Part shown: positions 45,753-57,417 of the stretch, piece by piece | How the letters are laid out: every line of letters begins with the position of its first letter | How positions within the stretch are numbered: position 1 is the stretch's first letter | Assembly: GCA_032622095.1 (NCBI GenBank) | Contig: CP136065.1 | Coordinates: forward strand, 240,229,530 to 240,293,529 | Length of the DNA: 64,000 nt | Direction: 5' to 3' | Origin: Siphonodentalium dalli | Lineage: Eukaryota; Mollusca; Scaphopoda; Gadilida; Siphonodentaliidae | Position numbers and translations under genes: made by a program | Notes under the pieces: model-generated | What the model was told of the DNA's origin: nothing | The model's database searches: none | The model's input: only the letters and a program-made list of their open reading frames with translations

Positions 45753-46141
45753 AGGTACTCAATCCGATAAAACTCATCTCAATTACTATTTCAATGGCTT
45801 CGGCGGTCAAAAGTATTTGATTCGAGTCGAGGAAGCCACCCATCAAAGCTCAGATTTATTAGATATCAATTTTAGAAATCTATTATTTTTCATGATCGGG
45901 AATACTTTCTGTCCCAGAAGTTTGCCGAAAAAGCCGACCGACATACTCTCGATACTAAATTCCATTGAACAAAATGTTGCTATACAACACATTTTGGGCA
46001 ATTATATACGATAGTTCACAGTCGTTATCATTATTTTTGGATAATTAATCGATTCTGATAACTAAAGTGACCTTTGATAAAATGTTGTTGTTGTTGTTGG
46101 AATCTGTTGAGATGGGGACCCTATGATCGGATTGAGTACCT
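45753..46141. mobile_element. Family D (Kolobok/T2-like) MITE
   Basis: TTAA at 45749-45752 and 46142-46145. Ends AGGTACTCAATCCGAT and ATCGGATTGAGTACCT. Interior blocks ATTACTATTTCAATGGCTTC, GATTCGAGTCGAGGAA and TAATTAATCGATTCTGAT. A (TTG)n run near 46084. 389 bp. Confidence 0.88.
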
Positions 46142-46145
46142 TTAA

Positions 46146-48249
46146 AATAAAAAAAGTAGATACTACGATAACAGCACATAGAGTACTTGTCATCAATATT
46201 ATATAGACTAGATCTGCTGAATTGATAAAACGTCGTAACAACAATATTAACCAACAAAACTTCACTATAGTCATGATGCATATAGAACTGAACTTGACAT
46301 AATTCTACAGAAGTATTAACGACAACATTATTTCACGTGAATTGATGGCTTGTGTTAGCATGATCTGCCAGGATCTGCACAAATTTAACTGTACAAATAA
46401 AACAAACGAAAAACAAATATGGACGGCTTTTTTTTTGGCAAAACAACCTTTGTCATAACAATGTAAAAATATAAGTGGATTTCTCATCACATAAAGTTGG
46501 CACATGATTATATTGAGGTTAGACTGAACCTTACAGACATATACAACACAAACTGTAAATATGATAACAAAAAAGTAAATATGATAACAGAATAATTATA
46601 TAGACTCCGGTACCCATCTTCCTCAAAATTAGAGATCTGCTCACCAAATGAAAAGATAATCGCAGTTTGTATTTATATGGGTAAGACTCAGGTGAACTTA
46701 CGAATGTTCAATTCAACAAAACCGACTTTTACCATAATCATAGTGTCTATAAATTAACCTGACACATCTTTACAAAAGTACCGAAAAGTCAGAAGTAAAT
46801 GACGCTTCGTAGTTCTTATTGCGCTTAAATGGACTAGTGATCTAAGAATGAACAGTTGTCAAAAATGTCTTCGAGACATAGTTGTATCTCAAATCTGACT
46901 ATGAATTCAGACAAGATAGCATTGGATAACTCAATTTTTTTAATGTTGGGAGATATCAGTCAAAAATCAAAATGTTACAACTGCCATAGATATGTTCTGC
47001 CATACATTCAGAAGACAAAAATGGCCATGATTGTGCTTTCTCAAAACAAAGGAAGCTCACAGTTTGTACGTGCGTTGCTTTTCAGCTTCTTCAATTTTGA
47101 GCTCGCACACAACTCCATGCACCATGCTTATTTTCATAATATGATTGCATATGATAACTCCAGTGCACTGCATGGCATTCTCCGCAAGTAACAGGCCTGT
47201 TCGTGCAAGGTGCACTGTCCTTTGATTCAACCATTTCCTGCAATCCTGGTGATGACAAAACACACTTCCAGTGCGTATGTGTATATATATATATTATATA
47301 TATGAACACAATAGAATTCGGAGCCATACGAAGTCGACCCCATGCGAAGACAGCATCAGAGAAGTCGACCCCCAATGCGAAGTCATTATATAGTTATAAA
47401 ACAAAACATATATATATATATAAGGGCTTACATAAATTAACAATTATTTACCTCGTTATATATATGCAGCGTATAATATGTCTTCTTTTACCGGACAGTA
47501 ACTCAATTCTGCTGCCGGGTGGTGGGGGGGGGGGGGGGGGGGGGGAGTCTTCTCGGTCTACAGAAGTTTGTGGGATATCGGTTGGATTGATACTGTTTTT
47601 GGACCGAATATCAAGCTGTTGTGAACCGAGAACACTTGTTCTAACCGGGGGGTGGGTGGGTGAGGTCATCTATATATCTTGGCCTCGTTATGGAGTAGTC
47701 ACTTAATACGTTACAAATTAAAGTGATGTTATATATCGCATATATAGTTAATGAAATTAGCTTTTATTTTTGTCATTATAAATTCCAATTTTTAGTTACG
47801 GTGACGAAGGCGGCTATGTCATGCAATGTTAAGTCACTTGTGCTACTAAATTATATATAGCCAATGTTGCTTGTAAATAATTGCGAAAATAATTAAATTC
47901 CCATCTAATATTACATCCTTGAATGAATAAGTGAATGAATGAGTTTAATGCGAAAAGTCACAAATTAACGTGGAACATGCATGGAAACATACATACACAA
48001 TGTACATTAATTGGTATGAATATAAATATACTATCATCAGAATTTCATGTCCATACACAATACCATTTATGTAATACTCACATACTATTTATACTATTTA
48101 CATAGACATACGCACGTGTATAGATATATATATATATCAAAATATGCATATAAATGCACATGGGTATCTCTATATATAGATTAGTCTACTATCTTAGTTG
48201 TATTTAAAAAACAACACGTTTCAAATAAATGCTAACGTTTTGCAGTCTA
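46146..48249. other. No gene supported; low-complexity tracts
   Basis: Contains (TA)n near 47280-47302 and 47408-47422, a G-tract of more than 20 at about 47524-47546 followed by further G-runs near 47647-47662 (G-quadruplex potential), and (TA)n near 48125-48140. A 111-codon frame (46856-47191) and a 167-codon frame through the G-tract (47203-47706) show no domain. AAGTCGACCCC(C)A repeats near 47331 and 47362 relate to the reverse complement of about 52998-53036. Confidence 0.4.
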
Positions 48250-48716
48250 TGATTTCACAGTGTATAAACCGTACAAACATTAAATCGGAAGTTGTTTTCA
48301 AAAAGACGAAAAATGCTATTTTTAGAACGTAAATGAGACAGAAATATCACAACAACACCACAAAATCCAGGTTTCAGACGGACACACGGTTGCACCACAT
48401 CTACTAACGTAATTATAAATTGTACATACACATTTGCCGATCGTAAGCGGGTGCCATTTGAGCGAAGGACTCTGTTTAATAGATAAAAACGGCCTTTGAT
48501 CACTTCAGAAAATAATTTTTCTCGCAAAAATTCCCTCTTCAAATGTCATTTTAACACATAGCCAGCATCTGTCGGAAACCCCACTATATTCCAACGGATA
48601 GGCCGTTATGTGTGCAACATATATCGACATGCCCTTGGCTCGAGTGTATTCACAATTTAAAAGTATAGAGTATTTATTTTGACACCCCACTCGTCAGTCT
48701 ATGTACGCCTAGTTGT
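48250..48716 (-). repeat. Arm 1 of a ~460 bp inverted duplication (partner 51583-52033)
   Basis: In reverse complement it aligns end to end with 51583-52033: ACAACTAGGCGTACATAGAC, ACACTCGAGCCAAGGGCATG, TGTTAAAATGACATTTGAAG, GTTTGTACGGTTTATACACT. By eye about 90% similar with a few indels. The translated frames resemble each other only as expected from that similarity. Confidence 0.85.
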
Positions 48717-49230
48717 GCTCGACGACAATACTAGTTGCGATGTTATACAGGAATCGTACAGTAATGATATGTTCCTTTCGATCCACTTAAACATAACTAT
48801 GTCTTCGAAATGTCACGTCATTGAACTTATAGACTCTGTCTGAATCAAACAAGGTATTCCAATACTATTTAGTTACCTTTTTTCGACTCCGCATGTAACA
48901 AAGCTGTATTTGGGGTTTGAGGAAATATTTTGTATTCTGTGATGAAATTGTGTATAGGTCAGGGGTGGGGTCTGCAATTGTTTTCCGAACACTAGGTGGG
49001 GCGGTGGTTGGTTCTGCAGCCCTGCTTACAAATTTTTCCTGGCCCTGTAATTTTGTTCCTAGAGTAAGTTTTCTTCAAAATAATGGGACAGAAGGTTTTA
49101 ATAATGCTTCTATTATGTAATATGTATGGAAATGCTGATATTTAACTAGTTCTATTAAAGATCATTTATTCAACCTGGTGTAAATGAAAGCATAACACAA
49201 TAATAGATTCTTCAAATAAATGTAAACTCT
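48717..49230. other. No feature recognised
   Basis: Spacer between inverted arm 1 and the nested D elements. No supported gene. Confidence 0.35.
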
Positions 49231-49238
49231 TCAAGTAA

Positions 49239-50126
49239 AGGTACTCAATCCGATTCGATGGTTCCCATATGATCAGATTCCAACAACAACATATTTTTTT
49301 AAATGCCGCGTCAGTTATAAGAATCCAGTAATTGCCCAAAACTATAATGTTAAAGGTACTCAACCCGTAAAGAGGGTCCCCATCTCAACAGATTCCAACA
49401 ACAACAATCCGATCAGAGGGTCCTATATTACTATTTCTTTGGCTTTGGGGGTAAAAAATATTTGATTCGAGTCGAGGAACCCATCAAACAAAGCTCAGAG
49501 TTATTAGATATTGATTTTTCAAATTTGTTATGTTCTCGAGATGAGTACCAATAACTGCCGTAATCTGCTCTGGATGTGTACTCCAAATCTATTCAAACAG
49601 ACAAGGATGAATAACTCTAAAATCAAGTGGTAATATTTACGCAATTTTGACTGAGTTCTGGGCCAGATAGTATTCCCGATAATGAAAAATAATAGATTTC
49701 TAAAATCGATATCTAACAAATCTGAGCTTTGATGGGTGACTTCCTCGACTCGAATCAAATATTTTTGACCCCCGAAGCCATTGAAATAGTAATTGAGAGG
49801 AGTTTTATCGGGTTGAGTACCTTTAATCACAGTCAACTATAGTATAAAATTGCCCAAAACATGTTATTGTCAACTATCTGACACAAAAAAAGGCACTTGT
49901 TTTTAGAGTTATCCATCTTCATCCGCAATTTGTTCACATAAGTCTTCTCGTCGACTATTTACTGGGCCTCTTAAAAATTAAAATAATAGAATTCAAACAT
50001 CGAGATGTAATCACTCTGAGCTTTGATGGGTCGGTTCCGCGACTCGAATGAAATATCTTTTACCGCCGATGCCAAGGAAATAGTAATTTGCACAGATTAG
50101 CGAGCGACATTTCGGATTGAGTAATT
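49239..50126. mobile_element. Family D element (outer), split by a second D
   Basis: The left part 49239-49349 (AGGTACTCAATCCGATTCGA... CAGTAATTGCCCAAAAC) and right part 49827-50126 (ending GGATTGAGTAATT) are collinear with the intact 5.76-kb copy once the inner element is removed. Flanks GTAA and TTAA. Confidence 0.85.
49354..49822. mobile_element. Family D element (inner), TTAA duplicated
   Basis: Ends AGGTACTCAACCCG and CGGGTTGAGTACCT, with TTAA at 49350-49353 and 49823-49826. Other D copies read AATGCTAACCAC at this position, so the insertion duplicated four bases (or TAA). 469 bp with nearly symmetrical arms. Confidence 0.88.
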
Positions 50127-50214
50127 TTAATTCTTCAAATAAAAATAGACTATTAAACAACTGTAATAAAATAAAACAAATGTGTTAAAACAAACTTTGA
50201 CCGATTTCAACGTT

Positions 50215-50700
50215 ATTCGGTATATGGGTCGAGGATCACCTATAGATGGGAGCTGTAAAATTTGAATGATTTTTTATGAAAAATATGGCCACTGGCAGCC
50301 ATCTTGGATTTTACTCTTTGCATCAATAAATCCTTTAACACAAAATGCAGAGCTTATCCCTTATCCGATCATCACCAATCTGTATATGGATCTTCGTTCT
50401 GACCTCTCGGTGGGTGCCTTCGATTTTTTCCCAAATTTTGTAAAATAAATGACTGCCATTTGGGCCATCTTGGATTTTACTCTTTGTATGAACAAATCCT
50501 TTAGCACACCTTACAGGTCACATTTCTCACCCATCGTCACCGAACTCCATATGGATCTTCGGCGTGGCCTATAGATGGGAGCCTCTGTTGTTCCGCAAAA
50601 TTTGTTTAAAACAAACATGAGCACCTGAAGCCATATTGGATTTAAAATGTCAATCCATCAGCATACCGTACAGCCCACATTTATTGGATAATTGTTTTGA
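50215..50700. repeat. Family N: degenerate ~190 bp tandem repeats
   Basis: Two to three copies, each with CTATAGATGGGAGC, a GCCATCTTGGATTTTACTCT block, a TCCTTTA(A/G)CACA block, ATCGTCACC/ATCATCACC and TATATGGATCTTCG. A reversed copy lies at 9690-9850 and a fragment at 51140-51180. Confidence 0.72.
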
Positions 50701-51284
50701 AACTTTACAGTGCTGTTGGTATATAAAAGTGGGAATGCTTCTATAATCATGATACGGGACATTGATAAGAAAAGATAGATCAGGAAAACTGAGTAAAATT
50801 GTCATTTGAAGCAGTTTGGATGGGGTGGGTCCCTATCCCAGATTCGGAAAACGGATGTGGAGCGGAACAGTGCCTTTCTCTTGTGATTGAAGGTTAATAA
50901 TGACCATCGGGAGCAGGGGGGGGGGGTGAACACTTTTGTTCCGGCACGTATGCCGGGGTGGGTGGGTGGTCAAAGCCACCAACAAGCAATTTTTTCCACA
51001 ACTAAAATAAAAATTTCCTGCTTGTTTTTTAGTGTTTTGGCAATGAGTTGGGCTTCAAAACCAATTTGAATGAGAGAAATAATGTAATTCTAACTGGTAA
51101 ACTGACTGCAGGCAGTTATCGTGTTGTATTTTGTTGCAAATTTTGAAATCCAAGATGGCCGCTGGCAGCCATGTTTTTTTGGCCGAATGACCTCAAAATG
51201 AATCATTCCTATTTACATGTCCATGTTAACATCCATGATAAATAGTATGCACATAAATTCATATACAGCTGTTTACAGTGAATT
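50701..51284. other. No gene; G-run
   Basis: A poly-G run near 50917 and AAATCCAAGATGGCCGCTGG near 51150 (Family N fragment). Nothing else. Confidence 0.35.
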
Positions 51285-51475
51285 CACCCCCCCCCGCAAA
51301 TCTCTGTTTTAGTGTTAAAAGGGGGGGGGGGTGGTGTCAAAAAATGGTCGGAAAAAACTGCCGAAAACGGAAAAAATATTGGCGGTGGGGGTGGGTGGGT
51401 ACAAAAAATGATCGAAAGGGAAAAAATGCGACACGTGCCTGAATTTTTTTTCCGACCCCCCCCCCCTGTCGGGAG
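51285..51475. repeat. Cluster of poly-C/poly-G tracts
   Basis: Runs of nine or more C at about 51287 and 51460 and G at about 51320, plus GGCGGTGGGGGTGGGTGGG near 51382. C- and G-runs can pair with each other or form G-quadruplexes. Open frames here are compositional artefacts. Confidence 0.75.
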
Positions 51476-51582
51476 GCCGAGTATCTCTAATATAGAAACC
51501 CAATTCATGGGTTCGTCTTTTCACATAAATCCCATCATCACAACTTTGCGTACATATTTTTGGCAACAAGTGATCATCAACT

Positions 51583-52033
51583 TAAACAACTAGGCGTACA
51601 TAGACTCAGAGCGGGGTGCCCAAATCAATACTATCTACGTTCAAATTGTGAATACACTCGAGCCAAGGGCATGTCCATATATGTTACACACGTAACGGCC
51701 TTTCCGTTGCAATATAGTGGGATATCCGACAGATGTTGGATATGTGTTAAAATGACATTTGAAGAGAGAATTTTTGCGAGAAGTGATCAAAGGCCGTTTT
51801 TATCTATGAAACAGAGTCCTTCGCTCAAATGGCCCCCGCTTACGATGGCAAATGTGTATGTACAATTTATAATTACGTTAGTAGATGTGTAGTGCAACCG
51901 TGTGTCCGTCTGAAACCTGGATTTTGTGGTGTTGTGATATTTCTGTCACATTTACGTTCTAAAAATAGCATTTTTCGTCTTTTCGAAAAAAACTTCCTTT
52001 TTAATGTTTGTACGGTTTATACACTGTGGATTT
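51583..52033 (+). repeat. Arm 2 of the ~460 bp inverted duplication
   Basis: Partner of 48250-48716 in opposite orientation, 2.9 kb away. An 83-110 codon frame crosses it, but base changes between the arms fall mostly at amino-acid-changing positions in the stretch I compared, giving no sign of selection on that frame. Confidence 0.85.
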
Positions 52034-53344
52034 GCTTATGGTTTGCTGTCCTAAATTTCACCAATGCTGGCATGAGATGTTGTGGTAAATATAGAAGGTA
52101 ACGACTAATACTGGAATGGCGCTTTATGTTACTATATATAAAGTTCCTCTTGATGATTTAGATTCCGTCGGGTTACGAAACATTTTAATCCAGCGTTGTT
52201 CAATTAGATGAGATTTAATATTCCTTATCTCCGTCCCTGTGAGTCCAGTTTGAGTATTCCACCTGGACATCAAACCGATCTCACTCAGGGTCATTTTTAT
52301 AAACTCAAACCATAAAATATTCTAATTCAGATCCGTCGGAGGAGTTTAACTTTGTATTAACCAGTATGACAACACCCTACATTTTATATCAAGTATCAGT
52401 GGATGTCTACCAAGCTCTCCATAGACCATATCACTAGGCGTGCTAGATTTCATACGCAAAGGGATTCTAAAATATGTCATATGCAATTTCTCTATAATGA
52501 CATATTTTTCGAAACACTTTTTTGAGAAGACAGGTTATGGATTTGTTTCAATGCGTTGCAAAATCTCCCATTATAAAAGAAATTAACCCCAAGATATTTC
52601 AATTCTAATCTATTTCCAATTCCCTACCCCTGAATACATGAATATCAGCAAGTGTTTCGGTTGTTTTTTTACGGACAATTACAATTTTAGTCTTTATAAC
52701 GAGTTTCTATGAATCCGCATAGTCGACAAATGCCTGCAAAGGGCGGTGCATATTTTCTTCGTTCTCGGTAATCATGCAGGACCTGCATAGAATATAGAAA
52801 GTAGTTTGATATACATTCCAATATATATTCTATCGCATGTACATATTGTCTAGAAATTGGAGATTATTAATTGCACAATTTGACAGAAAGATTGAGATAT
52901 CGTTAGTACATGTGTGCAAAGAAAATAGAAAAGTGGACCTTAATTCGCCATGAAATAGGCCAACATTGCATGCATAGGACTATATATTCCTCTGCGATTA
53001 ACTTCGCATGGGGTCGTCTTCGTAAGGGGGTCGTTTTCGCTTGGGACATATTTCTCGGGATACTATGAGTGCATGCAGGGCGAGCTACATATAGTGAGCG
53101 TCCATCTATATAAGAATTTCCGACAGCACCCCAACTGAACCAGACCGGGATATTTCATTTGCGCTCCCTGAATTTGAATTTTACAACTGTGTGGCACTTC
53201 ACGTTTTTCGACCTTTGGATTTTCTAATAGCCCATAAGGTTAGAACATTTATAACCGATTGTCATTTAAGAGATTGGAGTCCAAAAATTTATCGGATTAT
53301 GTTGGAATTAAAATATTTGACGTTTGGTGGAACAACAATTTGAC
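52034..53344. other. No gene supported
   Basis: A minus-strand frame from about 52325 to 52138 is open for about 60 codons; its ending vaguely recalls retroelement C termini, but not enough to call. 52998-53036 shares a GACGACCCCATGCGAAG-like motif with 47331-47375. Confidence 0.35.
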
Positions 53345-54060
53345 TGATCAAGGGAGATTAAACCCTGCATGAAGTTTGAAATAGCATATTAACCCTTTAC
53401 CCAACAGAACGGCCCTGTGCCAATGCATTCTCTTATATATGCGAGTCGACCATAGGTCGCCTCGCATATATAAGAGAATGCATTGGCTTAACACATTAAA
53501 AATTATAAAATTGTTAAAGAATGTAAGAACAAATGGTAAAAAGTGTTAAAAAAAGGTTTTTTTTTAGGCCAATGCATTCTCTTATATATGCGAGGCGACC
53601 TATGGCCGACTCGCATATATAAGAGAATGCATTGGCACAGGGCATAACTGTAACCATCACAATGTGGTCAATGAGCTGGTTCCAATGATATCCATATTTG
53701 TATGGTTTTATTGAGACAGACCCAAGATAATTTAGGCTGTTGCAGCTTTATTTGGCCGTTTTTGGCCGGTTTGTTGGGTAAAGGGTTAAACAGCCCGAGG
53801 TTGATTGTTTGTTTGTCCTATATATCAGTTGCAGCACCTGGAACCTACATATATAATTATACATAATAATTTTCTTCAAAAAAATGTGGGTAAAATGTCG
53901 CCGATGGTAGCGGTCTTATCGAGTCACCAAGAACAAGGGAGATAAACCATGCATGGCGTTGAAACAACACATTAAACAGCCCAAGGTTGATTGTTTGACT
54001 TATCATGCAGTAACTGTTGCAGGACCTGGAACCTATATACATGTACGTCATAAACTGTTC
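53345..54060. repeat. Family P repeat, two tandem copies, one filled by an A element
   Basis: Copy 1 (53345-53388 plus 53790-53850) and copy 2 (53931-54035) share AAGGGAGAT(T)AAACC, GCATG..GTTGAA, TTAAACAGCCC.AGGTTGATT and ACCTGGAACCTA. Copy 2 is the unoccupied form of the TTAA site at 53972-53975. A further relative occurs near 7960-8020. Confidence 0.82.
53393..53785. mobile_element. Family A piggyBac-like MITE with a paralogous empty site
   Basis: TTAA at 53389-53392 and 53786-53789. Ends CCCTTTACCCAACAGAACGG and TTTGTTGGGTAAAGGG. Hairpins at about 53412-53486 and 53569-53642. The empty Family P copy 190 bp downstream has one TTAA, so the element duplicated exactly those four bases. Confidence 0.93.
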
Positions 54061-54089
54061 GCAAATGGCCGTATACTATACATCACGCC

Positions 54090-55040
54090 TGTATATATGG
54101 CAATTTCAGCATACGATAACTTATTTTCTATATTTTCCAAAATACTAACAAGCTATCACAACAACTCAACTAGGATAATGCAAAAACCGGATAACGAACA
54201 GATTTGTTTATATCTATGATAAATTTTTTTTTAAGTTCAAAGTTCACAATTAACCTTGAAAAAATGGTGGCCGAAGTCACTTGAACACTTATCGCTTCTC
54301 AACAGTCAAATTTATATGGGGGCGGGATTCATATTGAGCTTGCAAAAATTGATACACATCTCATTGACTATCTTTTTTGGTTTACTTTAAAGGGGTACTG
54401 TACGCCAAATGTTGTTGTTGGTTTCTATAGTCTCCGAGTCGGAGAATAAGGTAACAATTTTTTCATTATTTGAAAGTATGTTGAGTACGAAGTAGTGTTA
54501 CGGATGACAAATTTACCGGAATGCAAAAATACAAATTGTCGTTGTCGAGTAATTTTTGTACAGTTTTCAACCAAATGAATCAAATAAAAGTTATATTATA
54601 GGCATACTAGTCCCATATAATCATTTAAGATATTGTATCGTCGCTAGTCAGTGAGTGGCTTGAGTGTTCTCCCCGTATCATCATAATATTTTAAGCGATC
54701 GTGTGCGCGATCGGTTTAACAATCCAGTATCCCTCAATTACTTTGTTTGATTACGGAAATTCGTAATTTAATTGACGCCATTTCATGGCTCCAGTCATAA
54801 ATTCAATTTATATCAAATTATTAACTTTTAAATTATTAAATTTTAAGATAACCTGAGCGTTTACATAATACATCTTCGACTCAAATTACTTATGTTTCTA
54901 TATATTATCGATATTAGATCGTTGTTGTCACCGGAAATTTAATGAAAATGGCGTACAGTACCCCTTTAAGTGAAGAAAACGACGAATACTCGCTTCGATG
55001 TGAGACATCTTGCCGCCATTTTCGAGAAATTATGACGTGA
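54090..55040. repeat. Family H repeat, copy 2, split by a G element
   Basis: 54090-54386 aligns with 2640-3060, and 54970-55040 (GTGAAGAAAACGA, CTTCGATGTGAGACA, GCCATTTTCGAGAAAT) continues what is seen uninterrupted in copy 3 at 56735-56955. The G element sits between. Confidence 0.75.
54391..54965. mobile_element. Family G (Kolobok/T2-like) MITE, copy 1
   Basis: A perfect 17-bp terminal inverted repeat AGGGGTACTGTACGCCA with TTAA outside both ends (54387-54390, 54966-54969). 575 bp, non-coding. Almost identical to 60569-61163, so both probably inserted recently from one source. Confidence 0.9.
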
Positions 55041-55350
55041 ATTCCATGCACGCCCCGAGTTGGAACAACCCCCCCCCCCCGCGAAGGGACGGGACTCTGG
55101 TAAGTATACATATTAACGAAAATCCGGTTATCAAAGGGTTAATTTCTTTTTGGAGAAGAATCGGATATATATTTAACACTTTCTTCACTAAATGCATGGG
55201 TTCTTCCACCCACTTATAAAAACTATTTATTGGAATAATCTACTATTCATTTGGAGGATTGATCAGGACACACCGAGCAGACGACAGACAGACGAAAAGA
55301 AAATACAACTGCAGAAGGTTTCCTATTCTTTGGTTGGAAATGTTCAGATA

Positions 55351-55711
55351 ATAGAGACCTTTCGCAAAATCACTATTACGCGATTACGGATAGGATATAT
55401 TGTCCTATATTCAGTACCACATATTTTGTTGGAAAAGTAATGTGTGTCTCCCGCAGATCCCATTTCTTACCCGTGTGTTATACACCACACTGATGTTACA
55501 GAACTTACAGCGTCCCCAATCAGGACCGGGGGAACATCCTTGACATGCATCTGCACATAATTAAACTGCGTTGGGTATATTTTGTCTCACATAAGAACCC
55601 ATAGAGGCCACAACCGTCCAATCTCTCAGCGAGATTGGACGGTTGTGGCGTCTAAAAAACCCCCGAAGATATTGTTTATATCCGTAATCGTGATTTGCGA
55701 AAGGTCTCTAT
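55351..55711. mobile_element. Inverted-repeat MITE containing a perfect 19-bp hairpin
   Basis: ATAGAGACCTTTCGCAAAAT and a following TATTACG..GATTACGGATA block are mirrored at 55680-55711. Inside, GCCACAACCGTCCAATCTC (55607-55625) pairs exactly with 55631-55649 around TCAGC. 361 bp. Target duplication unresolved. Confidence 0.75.
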
Positions 55712-56734
55712 TCAGTTCAACAAGCGACCTATGTAACTATACTACACTCATCAATGGGTATTTATTATATATTAATGGTTAACTCAATGACTACCCTCTG
55801 ATTGACAGAAACAGAGTTTATAAATGCACCGCTTATTGAATATATTCTACCAAGAAAGCCCAGTCCAAATAAAGAAACGGGGAATCAAAAAAGTCCACCA
55901 ACACTATAAGTCTGTCTACACAGCTGGGCGGGAAATCAATTTCGCAACAAACAGCCACAACTGACAGGAAATAGAGACATAGACAATAGAACCCGTGGCT
56001 AATTGACAGGAATCAATGGCAAAATTCAATTTTCGGTTCCTTCTTGCGAAATAAAACGCTATTTCCGTTAATAGAGGTGTGGGTTACTCTAGTTCGTACC
56101 ACCTGGGAAATATCCTTCGTCGAACTCTGGGATAATTTAATCGGTATTGGGGTCTCTATTCTCCCATGGTTTGACTAATCGAATCGTCAGCGTTAGGCCA
56201 CAGCCGAGGCCATTTAATATCAACAACTTTAATATTTCAACATGTCGACTATCAATGGTAATTTCGGACGAAGTATATCAGATATATGCCGCCAAGTAGT
56301 GGCGATGTAAAGCTTTTAAAATCTGGTGTACATGTATAGTCGATATCTTTTACACACAGGCTATATATATATGTCTTCAATTTGAAGCTTGCGTGCATGC
56401 ATCTGGAAAGTTTTATATTCGAATCTGACCACACCGCGCGTGTAATAATGACCTGGAATCGATACGTCATAATTTGCTCGATGTTACAAACTGTGCCCCA
56501 CACTATGACCTAAAAAGGAGAAAACATATGACATCGAAAAAAAAAAAAAAAAAATAAACAAACCACCTACCCCTCCAATAATTTATTCGCTCATTTGACA
56601 ATCGTAACCTTCGATCATGTGGCTTTATTTGACGTTTCTCGTCGGGAAACACGTTTGTGCATTTTTTCGTGAACTTTTCATCCATGTTTCAGTTACCATT
56701 CAGCTGCCAGGATGTGTTTAATGTTGATCCTAGC
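55712..56734. other. No gene supported
   Basis: A poly-A run near 56536 and short (TA)n near 56365. No exon or repeat family recognised. Confidence 0.35.
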
Positions 56735-56955
56735 TTGGGGGTCCCAGGGGAAATCACTCTACTAATTTGTATTTGGTGTATTGTAACCTCGAAATGACGG
56801 CAAATTGTCTCACATCGAAATGAGTAATCATCGTTTTCTTCACCTATATAAATATCTATAAAAAAACAAAGATGGCGAGTGAGCTGTGTCTCAATTTTTG
56901 CTACACCCCCCCCCCCACACATAAATATGACTGTTGAGAAGATATAAGTATTCAA
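56735..56955 (-). repeat. Family H repeat, copy 3 (reverse, no G insertion)
   Basis: In reverse complement: ATCTTCTCAACAGTCATATT, a poly-G run, ATTGAGACACAGCTCA, GGTGAAGAAAACGATG, TTTCGATGTGAGACAA. It provides the unoccupied form of the site used by the G element in copy 2. Confidence 0.72.
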
Positions 56956-56966
56956 TTAGTGATTAA

Positions 56967-57412
56967 AGGTACTCAATCCGATCAGACACTCCTAAATTAC
57001 TATTTATTTGGCTTCGGGGGTAAACATATTTGATTCGAGTCGAGGAACCCACCCATCAAAGATCAGATATCGATTTTTGTAGTTTGTAATTTCTCGAGAT
57101 GTGTAATAATGTGTGGCCCAGAAACAAGTGGTCAAACGGAGGTTCTCGTACAAAATTGCAGATGAAGATGTATAACTCTAAAATCAAGTAATAATAATGT
57201 CAAATTTCGTGATACTTTAGTGTAAATACGGCGATATTTCGTTGAACAAAATGTTGATAATAAACAAGTTTTGGGAAATTTGATGCCATAGTTGAGTGGT
57301 TATAGCATTAGTTTGTTAAAATAAATCGATTTTGTTAACTAAAGCGTATTTTGAAGAAGTGTTGTTGTTGTATCTTGATGGTATGGGGACCGTCTGATCG
57401 GATTGAGTACCT
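56967..57412. mobile_element. Family D MITE inserted in the left target duplication of an E element
   Basis: TTAA at 56963-56966 and 57413-57416. Ends AGGTACTCAATCCGATCAG and CTGATCGGATTGAGTACCT. Removing it restores GTGATTAAG directly before the E element. Confidence 0.92.
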
Positions 57413-57417
57413 TTAAG

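Noticed and set aside
45817-46014. Similar frames with RVEEATHQSSDLLDI in two Family D copies (also minus strand 49528-49836)
   Set aside because: Similarity follows from DNA identity of MITE copies; other copies break the frame and no protein family is recognised.
47203-47706. 167-codon frame through a G-tract
   Set aside because: It crosses (TA)n and poly-G low-complexity DNA and depends on the exact homopolymer length.
52138-52325. Minus-strand ~60-codon frame vaguely like the C terminus of a retroelement protein (IKSHLIEQRWI)
   Set aside because: Only a short, weak resemblance without a following conserved motif.
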